Below are positions 36,808 to 44,868 of a stretch of 64,000 bases of DNA, piece by piece (position 1 is the stretch's first letter; the number at the start of each line of letters is the position of its first letter). Location of the stretch: positions 1 to 64,000 of the forward strand of contig JAQWWH010000087.1 of the NCBI GenBank assembly GCA_029255105.1, read 5' to 3'. The stretch is from Flavimaricola sp. GTDB lineage: Bacteria > Pseudomonadota > Alphaproteobacteria > Rhodobacterales > Rhodobacteraceae. A program made the translations under genes and the position numbers. Under the pieces are notes generated by a model that saw only the letters and a list, made by a program, of their open reading frames with translations, had not been told where the DNA came from and did not search any database.

Positions 36808-38013
36808 GGTCGTCGCTGCCCGCATCACGCCGATGGCAGCAAGAAGCCCCGAGGCGGCAAAGTAGGCGGCCATCAGGTAAAGCTGCGTTTCAAAGGCGAT
36901 GTTCCAGTCGATCAGAACCCCTGTCACGCCGGGCCCGATAGCCGAACCGAACACCATGATTGCCGCGGCTGTCGCCTTGATGGAACCGACGTAGCGGGTG
37001 CCAAAGAATTCCGCCCAGAATGCACCGGGCAATGTGCTTTGAAGCCCCTGGCCAACTGCGACCATTACCATCCCTACCGCGGCCCCGCCCAGGCTATGGG
37101 TCGCGCCCAAAACGATGAAACCAGCCGCAAAGGGGATCATATAGGGCACGGTCACCCATGCACTGCCGAACTTGTCGATGGCCCAGCCGCTGACAAAGGT
37201 GGCGGCGATCACTGTTACGGTGAACAGGGGCATCAACGAAACGAATTCGGCCAACGTCCAGCCCTTTACTTCGGTAAGATGGACCTGCTGAAAGAACAAC
37301 GCCGTGCTCCAGGCTGGCGGGCCAAGAAAAACGGGCACCATCATCCAGAACAGGGGATGCCGCAAAACCTCGGACCTCGTCCAATGGCGACCCTCCATTC
37401 CTGCGGCCTGAACGTCAGCGGCAATGGATTGGGGCGTCCGCTCCAGACGCAAAAGCATCGCGACGAACGGCAAAGAGGCCAGGACAAGCCCCGCCGCAAC
37501 AACCCAGACCCAGCGCCAGTCCATCAGCATCATCAATGCTACGAAAGCGACCGGCAGGATCGCCTGTCCAAAGGCAAACCCCATTGATGCAATCGACAGC
37601 GCCCGACCCCGGGTCGCGACGAACCAGCGCGCCATTGAAACGATGGCGATATGACTGATCATGCCCTGCCCGGTAAAGCGCAGGGCAAAGATGACACCAA
37701 CCAGCATCCAAGGCCCAGTCACCGCAGCCATCGCCAGGCACGACAAGGCCAGAAGGACAGAAGTGATCGGAGCAAGGACGCGGACACGGAACAGATCCGT
37801 CAGTCCACCCGCCCAGACCATCACAATGGCCGAAGCGGCGGTTCCAAGGGTGTAGATCCCCCCCCACTGTCCATGCGACAGGGAAAAAGCCTCCATGATC
37901 TCGCCCGCAAAGATCGAGATTATGAAGGTCTGGCCGTAGGACGACGTAAAGGTCAGAAGGAACCCGGCCAGAAGGAAGGCCCGGTTCTCTGCCACGAAGC
38001 GAAGAAAACTCAT
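36790..38013 (-). CDS. major facilitator superfamily transporter
   Basis: 407 residues with about 12 membrane segments. GGLTDLFRVRVLAPI near residue 70 is the conserved loop 2-3 motif, and a similar loop GWAIDKFGSAWVTVP near 277 shows the second half. The substrate cannot be assigned; the organisation resembles oxalate/formate or monocarboxylate-type antiporters only loosely. The gene follows hslU on the same strand after a terminator, so it is probably independent. Confidence 0.85.
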   Translation of the reverse strand: MSFLRFVAENRAFLLAGFLLTFTSSYGQTFIISIFAGEIMEAFSLSHGQWGGIYTLGTAASAIVMVWAGGLTDLFRVRVLAPITSVLLALSCLAMAAVTGPWMLVGVIFALRFTGQGMISHIAIVSMARWFVATRGRALSIASMGFAFGQAILPVAFVALMMLMDWRWVWVVAAGLVLASLPFVAMLLRLERTPQSIAADVQAAGMEGRHWTRSEVLRHPLFWMMVPVFLGPPAWSTALFFQQVHLTEVKGWTLAEFVSLMPLFTVTVIAATFVSGWAIDKFGSAWVTVPYMIPFAAGFIVLGATHSLGGAAVGMVMVAVGQGLQSTLPGAFWAEFFGTRYVGSIKATAAAIMVFGSAIGPGVTGVLIDWNIAFETQLYLMAAYFAASGLLAAIGVMRAATTLPAPA

Positions 38014-38040
38014 TCCGCTGTCGTCTCAGCTTGTACTAAA

Positions 38041-38066
38041 AAAGAAAAGGGGTGTTGTGGCACCCC
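38041..38066 (-). terminator. intrinsic terminator after hslU
   Basis: Read on the minus strand, a six-base-pair G/C stem (38066-38061 with 38054-38049) is followed by TTTTCTTT and continues into more T's. It lies ten bases past the hslU stop and ends the hslV-membrane gene-hslU unit. Confidence 0.75.
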
Positions 38067-38075
38067 CTTCCAATA

Positions 38076-39386
38076 TCAAAGAACGTAGCGGCTCAGATCG
38101 GTAGATCGGCTAAGTTCACCCAAGTGCTTTTCGACGAACGCCGCGTCCACCTGAACGCTGTCGCCAGCCTGATCGGGGGCGTTGAAACTCAGATCCTCGA
38201 ACACCCGTTCCATGACGGTGTAAAGCCTGCGGGCCCCGATATTTTCGATGGTCTGGTTCACCTCTGCGGCGATCCGGGCAAGGGCTGCGATGCCTTCGGG
38301 GGTGAAGGTGACCGTGACATCCTCGGTCTTCATCAGGGCGGTGTATTGCAGGGTCAGGGCGTTGTCGGTTTCCGTCAGGATGCGCACAAAATCGTCCTCT
38401 GTCAGCGGGCGCAGCTCGACCCGGATCGGAAGGCGACCCTGAAGTTCCGGCAACAGGTCAGACGGCTTAGCCACGTGAAATGCGCCCGATGCGATAAACA
38501 GGACGTGGTCTGTCTTGACCGGCCCGTGTTTCGTGCTGACGGTCGTCCCTTCGATCAGGGGAAGAAGATCGCGTTGCACCCCCTCGCGGCTGACATCGGC
38601 ACCACGGGCGTCAGCGCGGGCGCAGACCTTGTCGATCTCGTCCAGAAAGACGATGCCGTTCTGCTCGACCGCTTCCAGCGCGGCCTTGGTGACGGTTTCG
38701 TCGTCCAAAAGCTTGTCAGCTTCATCCGCGATCAGGACGTCATAGCTTTCTGCGACGGTCATCCGCTTTTTAACGGTCCGGCCACCCATCGCTTTGCCGA
38801 ACAGATCACCTAGGTTCATCATGCCACCCATTCCGGCACCGGGCTGGCCCGGAACCTCGAACCCGCCCAAGGGGTTGGATGTGTCCTGCAACTCAAGCTC
38901 AATAATCGTGTTATCAAGCTCTCCGGTTTTTAGCTTGCGGCGGAACAGGTCCCTCGTGCCTTCGCGGGCATCGGTGCCTGCAATAGCGGTCACGACCCGT
39001 TCTTCCGCCGCCTTCTGGGCCGAGGCTTTGACATCCTCGCGCATGTGTTCGCGGGTATTAAGGATGGCGATATCGACAAGATCACGGATGATCTGCTCAA
39101 CATCGCGGCCAACGTAGCCAACTTCGGTAAACTTGGTCGCTTCAACCTTGATGAAGGGCGCGCGGGCAAGCTTGGCCAGACGGCGGCTGATCTCGGTCTT
39201 GCCGACGCCGGTGGGGCCGATCATCAGGATGTTCTTTGGGTAAACCTCATCGCGCAGATCGTCGCCCAACTGCTTTCGCCGCCAGCGATTGCGCAAGGCA
39301 ACGGCAACGGCACGCTTTGCACCATTCTGGCCAATGATGAAACGGTCAAGCTCTGACACGATTTCGCGGGGGGTCAGGTCAGTCAT
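38076..39386 (-). CDS. hslU: HslU ATPase subunit of the HslVU protease
   Basis: 436 residues. [17 protein letters not shown] opens the protein, Walker [16 protein letters not shown] is near residue 56, Walker B LIADEAD and VFLDEIDK follow the intermediate domain, and the C-terminus ends in the SRYVL tail that docks into HslV. It unfolds substrates for the HslV peptidase. It is separated from hslV by a 1-kb membrane protein gene in the same orientation, with a nine-base gap on this side. Confidence 0.96.
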   Translation of the reverse strand: MTDLTPREIVSELDRFIIGQNGAKRAVAVALRNRWRRKQLGDDLRDEVYPKNILMIGPTGVGKTEISRRLAKLARAPFIKVEATKFTEVGYVGRDVEQIIRDLVDIAILNTREHMREDVKASAQKAAEERVVTAIAGTDAREGTRDLFRRKLKTGELDNTIIELELQDTSNPLGGFEVPGQPGAGMGGMMNLGDLFGKAMGGRTVKKRMTVAESYDVLIADEADKLLDDETVTKAALEAVEQNGIVFLDEIDKVCARADARGADVSREGVQRDLLPLIEGTTVSTKHGPVKTDHVLFIASGAFHVAKPSDLLPELQGRLPIRVELRPLTEDDFVRILTETDNALTLQYTALMKTEDVTVTFTPEGIAALARIAAEVNQTIENIGARRLYTVMERVFEDLSFNAPDQAGDSVQVDAAFVEKHLGELSRSTDLSRYVL

Positions 39387-39395
39387 GGAATATCC

Positions 39396-40445
39396 TCAGA
39401 CGGATGGGGGCAAGCGATCAAGGGGCAGCACCGGCCCCAACCCCCGAAGGAGAAGGGCCCGGAGCTTTTCCCAGAACGCACCCAGAAGAAGCAGGGCAAG
39501 GCCAAGGGCAAAGATGGTGAACGCTCCCCCATCGCCGCCAAAGACGGTAAAGGCGAGGGTCACGCAGTAGCCAACAGCGGTGATGAGAAACGACCGGCGG
39601 TCGATGATGACGGCGATCACGGCAAACACTGCCAAGACCACGGCGAGGGGAACCGAGGACCCGCTGGTCAGAAGTGTCAGCGCGATCGTGTTCACAAGGG
39701 CAGGGGCCGCGACCACGTGTAGCCAGAACCCGTTGGCAGATCGGCGGGTGACACGATGCGGGTCCGACATGTCAAAAGCCATGGCTGCGGCGAAGACCAC
39801 CAGTCCGATCAGCAGGGTGATCCAGGCAAACCGGCCATCAGCTGACAACAGAAACAGGTCCTGGAACGGCTCTGGCGACCCACCAGAGGTCGAAGCCGAG
39901 ACGAGGGCCACGGCAAACGCTCCAAGGGCAATCATTGCCATGGCAAAGGGAACCCGGAACCGGAACCAGAACACAAGAACCGCAAGCGTGGTCAGGGCAA
40001 GCGGCAGAGGCAGGCTGGAAAAGTCCTGCTGTGCGACCATGAACGGCTGCGAAAAGTTGGCCGATAGCCCAACACTGGCATTCGCCGCCCAAAGGACCGC
40101 AAGCGTGATGGCCGGCGCGACCATCCGACGGCGGCGGACAAAGTATTCGGACAGCAGCCAAAGCATGACCGCCCCGATTCCGGCAAAACCTGTCGCCCGG
40201 GCAAAGTAGTTTCCACCTTCGACGTAGAGGGCGCCGATTGCAGACCATCCGATTGTCAGAATGATCATCCCGACAACGATGAAAATCTCGTTGAACCCGC
40301 GAAACAGCTCAAACGGTTCATCCCCGGGTGCCAGATCCGTGCGCGCCCCTCTGCGACTGTCGGCCAGACTGGCCAGGCTTGCCGCCTGCGCCTCGGTGAT
40401 CAGCCCCATTCCGACGGCTGCCTTAAGGTCAGCCCGTTCAATCAT
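39396..40445 (-). CDS. predicted polytopic membrane protein between hslV and hslU
   Basis: 349 residues: a short soluble start ([24 protein letters not shown]) is followed by about ten hydrophobic segments from residue 50 to 330. The soluble start recalls the N-terminal helices of DUF2157-type membrane proteins, but I cannot assign the family with certainty. Its ATG overlaps the hslV stop (ATGA), and its stop lies nine bases before hslU, so it must be translated from the same message as the protease. Function unknown. Confidence 0.8.
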   Translation of the reverse strand: MIERADLKAAVGMGLITEAQAASLASLADSRRGARTDLAPGDEPFELFRGFNEIFIVVGMIILTIGWSAIGALYVEGGNYFARATGFAGIGAVMLWLLSEYFVRRRRMVAPAITLAVLWAANASVGLSANFSQPFMVAQQDFSSLPLPLALTTLAVLVFWFRFRVPFAMAMIALGAFAVALVSASTSGGSPEPFQDLFLLSADGRFAWITLLIGLVVFAAAMAFDMSDPHRVTRRSANGFWLHVVAAPALVNTIALTLLTSGSSVPLAVVLAVFAVIAVIIDRRSFLITAVGYCVTLAFTVFGGDGGAFTIFALGLALLLLGAFWEKLRALLLRGLGPVLPLDRLPPSV

Positions 40446-40999
40446 GCAGAGATGCTTTCGACGGTCAGATTGCCGTTGGTGTAAACGCAGATGTCTGATG
40501 CAATGGCCATCGCGCGTCTGGCAATCGCCTCGGCGCTCAGGTCGCTGTCCATCAGGGCGCGGCCAGCGGCGAGTGCATAGTTGCCACCCGATCCGATCGC
40601 GGTCACATCATGCTCAGGCTCCAGAACATCGCCAGCCCCGGTGATGACCAGCAGTTCCTTGCCATCGGACACGATCAGCATCGCCTCAAGCTTTTGCAGG
40701 TACTTGTCGGTCCGCCAGTCCTTGGCCAGCTCCACGCTGGCGCGGGCAAGCTGACCGGGCGTCGCTTCAAGCTTTTTCTCAAGCCGTTCCAGCAGGGTAA
40801 AGGCATCCGCCGTCGATCCCGCGAAACCGGCGATCACGTCATGCCCGCCGGGCGACAGGCGGCGGACCTTGCGGGCTGTGCCCTTGATGACGGTCTGGCC
40901 AAGGCTGACCTGCCCATCGCCGGCGATCACAACCTCGCCGCCTTTGCGCACGCCGATAATGGTTGTGCCGTGCCAGCCGGGAAACTCTTGCTTGCTCAT
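40442..40999 (-). CDS. hslV: HslV peptidase subunit of the HslVU protease
   Basis: 185 residues. An 11-residue propeptide ends at HG, exposing catalytic Thr12 in [31 protein letters not shown] and [16 protein letters not shown] are family hallmarks, and [15 protein letters not shown] is near residue 137. It forms the dodecameric proteolytic core of a stress protease. A sigma-32-like promoter pattern lies just upstream. Confidence 0.96.
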   Translation of the reverse strand: MSKQEFPGWHGTTIIGVRKGGEVVIAGDGQVSLGQTVIKGTARKVRRLSPGGHDVIAGFAGSTADAFTLLERLEKKLEATPGQLARASVELAKDWRTDKYLQKLEAMLIVSDGKELLVITGAGDVLEPEHDVTAIGSGGNYALAAGRALMDSDLSAEAIARRAMAIASDICVYTNGNLTVESISA

Positions 41000-41022
41000 C
41001 GTCTTGTCCTCGCTTTGACCTC

Positions 41023-41052
41023 TATATGCGGGCGGGCCTGCCCTGCTGCAAC
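41023..41052 (-). promoter_or_regulatory. putative heat-shock (sigma-32 type) promoter of hslV
   Basis: On the minus strand GTTGCAG (41052-41046) and CCCGCATATA (41032-41023) are 13 bases apart and about 24 bases before the start codon. This resembles the CTTGAAA/CCCCATNT pattern used for hslVU in enterobacteria; the match is partial. Confidence 0.35.
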
Positions 41053-41077
41053 GCCTGCGGCGAAATTCGCAGAAACG

Positions 41078-41107
41078 AAAAAGGCGTCCCCAGACTGGAG
41101 ACGCCTT
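41078..41107 (-). terminator. intrinsic terminator after trxA
   Basis: Eight-base-pair stem AAGGCGTC/GACGCCTT (41107-41100 with 41088-41081 read on the minus strand) followed by TTTCG, giving five consecutive T's counting the stem end. It begins 22 bases after the trxA stop. Confidence 0.75.
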
Positions 41108-41129
41108 GTTTCATTGCGGTTTGGTCGGC

Positions 41130-41450
41130 TCAGATCGACTGGTCGATCCAGCTTTGCAGCGCGGCCTTGGGGGCAGCACCGGCACGGTTCGATACGACTT
41201 CGCCGTCCTTGAAGACAAACAGAGCCGGGATACCGCGAACACCCATACGGGCGGGCGAATCGGGGTTTTCGTCGACGTTGATCTTCACGATCTTGATCTT
41301 GCCGTCATACTCGGCGGACAGTTCTTCGAGCGCTGGGCCGATCTGTTTGCAAGGGCCGCACCACTCGGCCCAGAAATCCACGACTACAGGGATTGGCGAC
41401 TGCCGAACTTCGGCATCAAAAGTGGCGTCGGTGACTGCTACGGTTGCCAT
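41130..41450 (-). CDS. trxA: thioredoxin
   Basis: 106 residues from ATG 41450, with AAGGAGATG upstream. The active site WCGPC has cysteines 31 and 34, and the cis-proline region [12 protein letters not shown] is near residue 72. It reduces disulfides in the cytoplasm. It starts 58 bases after the addA stop on the same strand and ends in a strong terminator, so it closes the tsaE-to-addA chain or has its own promoter in the gap. Confidence 0.96.
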   Translation of the reverse strand: MATVAVTDATFDAEVRQSPIPVVVDFWAEWCGPCKQIGPALEELSAEYDGKIKIVKINVDENPDSPARMGVRGIPALFVFKDGEVVSNRAGAAPKAALQSWIDQSI

Positions 41451-41508
41451 CAGGCATCTCCTTGGCACATGACTTGGTGGCTGAACCTAGGGGCGGCAAC
41501 CACATAGG

Positions 41509-44500
41509 TCAAGGCAGGGTCGCACGAGCGAGAGCAGTTGTAACAAGGGCCTGTGGCATCGGCATCAACCGTGCCTCGGCGGTCCACAGGATCGCGACGT
41601 CGATTGTCCGTCCGGGCCAAATCTCTGTCAGCATGGCGTGATAGGCGCCCATCTGGCGCAACAGCCCTTCGGGCGTGTCCTCAGGCCGGTCGGGAACAAC
41701 GCGATTGGTCTTGTAATCAATCGCCAGAATGCGATCGCCCTCAATGATCAGCCGGTCAATCGCCCCATGCAACCGAACCGCCGGGGCATGGATCTGTGCG
41801 GTCACGTCAACCTCGGTCAGCGCGTCTGCCCCAAAGATATCGGCAAGGTGTGGGGCGTCGATCAGGGTAAGGGCGTCTGCCACCAGTTCTGGATTGTGCG
41901 GGGCAAGCTGCGTGCCAAGTCTGGCCCTGTCTTGCGGTGCCGCGCCCGGCAAATGTTCCAAAAGTCGGTGGACGAGGGTCCCGCGTTCCATCGGGTCCAA
42001 GTCAGCGTCGTAATCCGCCTCGCCCGGCAGCACCTTGTCGCCACCAAGGTCAGAGGGCAGCAAGGGTTTTGATGTATTTACCCGTTTGCCTATGGGCCCA
42101 AGTTGCGCCGGCATAGACACTGGCACCGGCGCATCATCGTCTTGCAGCACTGTATCGCCAGCATCCCAATCGTCGTTGCTTACGCGCAGGCCGGGGCCTA
42201 TGCCAAACTCGTGCGTCACAGCGCCTGAACGGGCCATGCCGTCTTGCACCATGGCATGCCAACTTTCGCCGCCCGATCCCGTATCGCCAGCTGCGCAGAC
42301 CACGAGCCAGCTTTGGGCCCGCGTCATGGCTACGTACAAAAGCCTGCGCCTTTCCCGTTCGTTGGCGGCTTTCCGGTCCTCCCTCGCGTCGGTCATGACC
42401 TGTGGCATGCTGCCAACATTGCCCGCCCACATGACCATATCGCCCGATGGTAAAAGCGGGTCCTTTACGGTGTTCTGCCGTTTGCCGCCGTCAGGCAGAA
42501 AGACGATCGGCGCCTCGAGGCCTTTGGCGCCATGCACTGTCATGACCCGGATCTTGCCGCTTGATCCGTCAGCCTGACGCTTGATCTCAAGATCGTCCTC
42601 GCCCAGCCATTCAAGAAACCCTGTCAGGCCCGGGATGTTTGACCGCTCATACCCAAGGGCCTGAGACAAAAGGGCGTCAATCCCATCCTCGGCCTCTGGG
42701 CCCAACCGGGCCAGCAGACGACGGCGGCCGTCATGGCGGGTCAGAATCCGGTTGATAAGGTCGTAGGGCCGCATGAAGTCTGCCCGGGCAAGCAAATCAA
42801 ACAGGACTGCCTTGGTATCGTCATGCCCCTCGGCCTCTCTGAGGGCCTGCCATAGAAATGCTGGCCCCCGCGGCTGCGCCAGATCGAAAAGCGCCTTTTC
42901 GGACCAGCCGAAAATTGGCGACCGGAGTGCGGCTGCCAACGACAGATCGTCCTCGGGCAAGGCCAGGAATTTCAGCAGCGCCTCGATATCCTTTACCGCC
43001 AACTCTGCCCCAACGCGAAGCCTGTCTGCCCCGGCCACGTCAAGGCCAGCCTGTTTGCAGGCCCGGATGATTTCGGCGAACAGATCGGACCGTCGTTGAA
43101 CAAGGATCAGGACATCGCCAGCCGTTATCGGACGGCGCTGCATTGGTCCATTTGGTACGGGTTGGGCATGAATAGTCTCGGTTTCGATCATGCGTTTGAT
43201 CTCTGCCGCGATCGCTTCGGCCAGACGGACCTTCTCATGTCGCGTACCAATGGCGTCAACCGGGGCGGTCCAATCGCTTGGGGCCTCGTCTTCCTTGATC
43301 TTCTCAAGCGGGGGCCAAAGGTCGACACGCCCCGGCAAAGTCTCTCTGAAGGCAAAGTGTTCAGGCGCGTCGGGGCCGAGGCCGTCCAGCAGATCATCGA
43401 CAAAGGTTGTATCAACCGTCCTCAGGACAGCGCTTGCCGACCTGAAGGAGTATTGCAGGTCCAGCTTCTCCAACCTCTCCTGAACATTTCCCAAGGCTTG
43501 TTCAAAGTGGTCCCGCATCCGGTCGAACCCTTCTGGGTCCGCACCTTGAAACGAGTAGATGGACTGCTTTTTGTCGCCCACGACGAAGATCGTCCTTCGA
43601 CGGTCCGGCAGTGCGCCCTGTCCGGCCGAGAATTCCTGCGCAAGGCTCTCGATCACGCTCCATTGTGAGGGGCTGGTGTCCTGCGCCTCATCCACCAGAA
43701 TGTGATCGATCCCACCATCAAGGCGGAACAGCACCCATTGCGCCACGTTCGGATCATTCAGAAGCCCGCGCGCCCGATCGATCAGATCGTCGAAGTCAAG
43801 CAGACCGCGCGCCAGTTTGGCCGCCTCGTAGCGATGGACGAACTCGGTTGCGAAGGCATATAGCGCCTGCGTTCGGGCAATAGCCGCAAGGCCCAGACGC
43901 AAGGGCCGGGCATCCTGCAAACGGACCATCAGGTCGTCGATCTCTTCGACCAGTTCAGGGGCCTTCTTTTGAAGCGGTTTGGTCGGAACAGTGCCTATCT
44001 TGGCGCAAAGCGGGTTCTTTGTCTTGGGACCAAAGACAAACACATCTTCAAGCTGTTCCAGATGCTGGGCGTTTAGGGCGCCGGTTCGTGGTATCAGACG
44101 CAGCTTGGCCGCCGTCTTGAGATCCGTCGTCGATCCGGTCTCACAAAGGGTTATGAATGCCCCCAGGTTCTTGCGGTCGAGGTCTGTCAGAGTGTTCGAC
44201 AAGAGCGTCTCGATGGTAAGCCCGGATGGAACCCCGAATAGATCATAAAGCGCGCTGATGTCTGGCCGGACCGCAAAGGCCCGTTTTTTGGCGGCAATCG
44301 CCTTGAGAAGCGGATCAAGATCGTCGCCCGACATATGCCGGGCCAACCCCTGAACGATCTGGGGCATATCTTCCGAGATCTTGTCGACGACCTCGTTTCG
44401 CAGCAGGACGGCGGTCCGATCTTCCATCTCTGAAAACTGCGGGCTTACGCCAGCCTCAAGCGGGAACCGGCGCAACAGACCCGCACAGAATGAGTGGATG

Positions 44501-44868
44501 GTCTGAATGCGCAGCCCACCGGGCGTCTCGATTGCCCGGGCAAAGAGTGTTCTGGCACGCTTGAGGTCGTCATTTGACAGGTCATCCTCGACCCCAAGGG
44601 TCCGCAACTGTTCGGTAAGCTCGGCCGCCGACATCATCGCCCAGGCGCCCAGGCGCTGAAACAGTCGGTTCTGCATCTCGCTTGCGGCGGCTTTGGTGTA
44701 GGTCAGGCACAGGATGTTCTGAGGGTCGACCGCGTCAAACAACAGCCGTGCCACCCGGTCGGTCAGAACCCGCGTCTTGCCAGAGCCTGCATTGGCGGAA
44801 AGCCATGTTGATTTGCGCGGATCAGAGGCGCGGACCTGCTGTTCTGTCGCGTCATCCCTTGGGGTCAT
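41509..44868 (-). CDS. addA: AddA subunit of the AddAB helicase-nuclease
   Basis: 1119 residues from ATG 44868, which overlaps the addB stop (ATGA); the longer frame to 44907 is less likely. UvrD-type helicase motifs are clear: SANAGSGKTRVLTDR near residue 26, LVDEAQDTSP near 390 and VMTVHGAKGLEAPIV near 780. The C-terminal RecB-family nuclease has ILAIDYKTNR near 1060. AddAB processes double-strand breaks for RecA loading. The ALPDRRRTIFVVGDKKQSIY segment is helicase motif III. Confidence 0.95.
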   Translation of the reverse strand: MTPRDDATEQQVRASDPRKSTWLSANAGSGKTRVLTDRVARLLFDAVDPQNILCLTYTKAAASEMQNRLFQRLGAWAMMSAAELTEQLRTLGVEDDLSNDDLKRARTLFARAIETPGGLRIQTIHSFCAGLLRRFPLEAGVSPQFSEMEDRTAVLLRNEVVDKISEDMPQIVQGLARHMSGDDLDPLLKAIAAKKRAFAVRPDISALYDLFGVPSGLTIETLLSNTLTDLDRKNLGAFITLCETGSTTDLKTAAKLRLIPRTGALNAQHLEQLEDVFVFGPKTKNPLCAKIGTVPTKPLQKKAPELVEEIDDLMVRLQDARPLRLGLAAIARTQALYAFATEFVHRYEAAKLARGLLDFDDLIDRARGLLNDPNVAQWVLFRLDGGIDHILVDEAQDTSPSQWSVIESLAQEFSAGQGALPDRRRTIFVVGDKKQSIYSFQGADPEGFDRMRDHFEQALGNVQERLEKLDLQYSFRSASAVLRTVDTTFVDDLLDGLGPDAPEHFAFRETLPGRVDLWPPLEKIKEDEAPSDWTAPVDAIGTRHEKVRLAEAIAAEIKRMIETETIHAQPVPNGPMQRRPITAGDVLILVQRRSDLFAEIIRACKQAGLDVAGADRLRVGAELAVKDIEALLKFLALPEDDLSLAAALRSPIFGWSEKALFDLAQPRGPAFLWQALREAEGHDDTKAVLFDLLARADFMRPYDLINRILTRHDGRRRLLARLGPEAEDGIDALLSQALGYERSNIPGLTGFLEWLGEDDLEIKRQADGSSGKIRVMTVHGAKGLEAPIVFLPDGGKRQNTVKDPLLPSGDMVMWAGNVGSMPQVMTDAREDRKAANERERRRLLYVAMTRAQSWLVVCAAGDTGSGGESWHAMVQDGMARSGAVTHEFGIGPGLRVSNDDWDAGDTVLQDDDAPVPVSMPAQLGPIGKRVNTSKPLLPSDLGGDKVLPGEADYDADLDPMERGTLVHRLLEHLPGAAPQDRARLGTQLAPHNPELVADALTLIDAPHLADIFGADALTEVDVTAQIHAPAVRLHGAIDRLIIEGDRILAIDYKTNRVVPDRPEDTPEGLLRQMGAYHAMLTEIWPGRTIDVAILWTAEARLMPMPQALVTTALARATLP

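Noticed and set aside
39580-40209. 209-codon plus-strand open frame in the hslV-hslU interval
   Set aside because: Antisense to a hydrophobic membrane protein; its repetitive Arg/Thr/Ala content is typical of a mirror frame.
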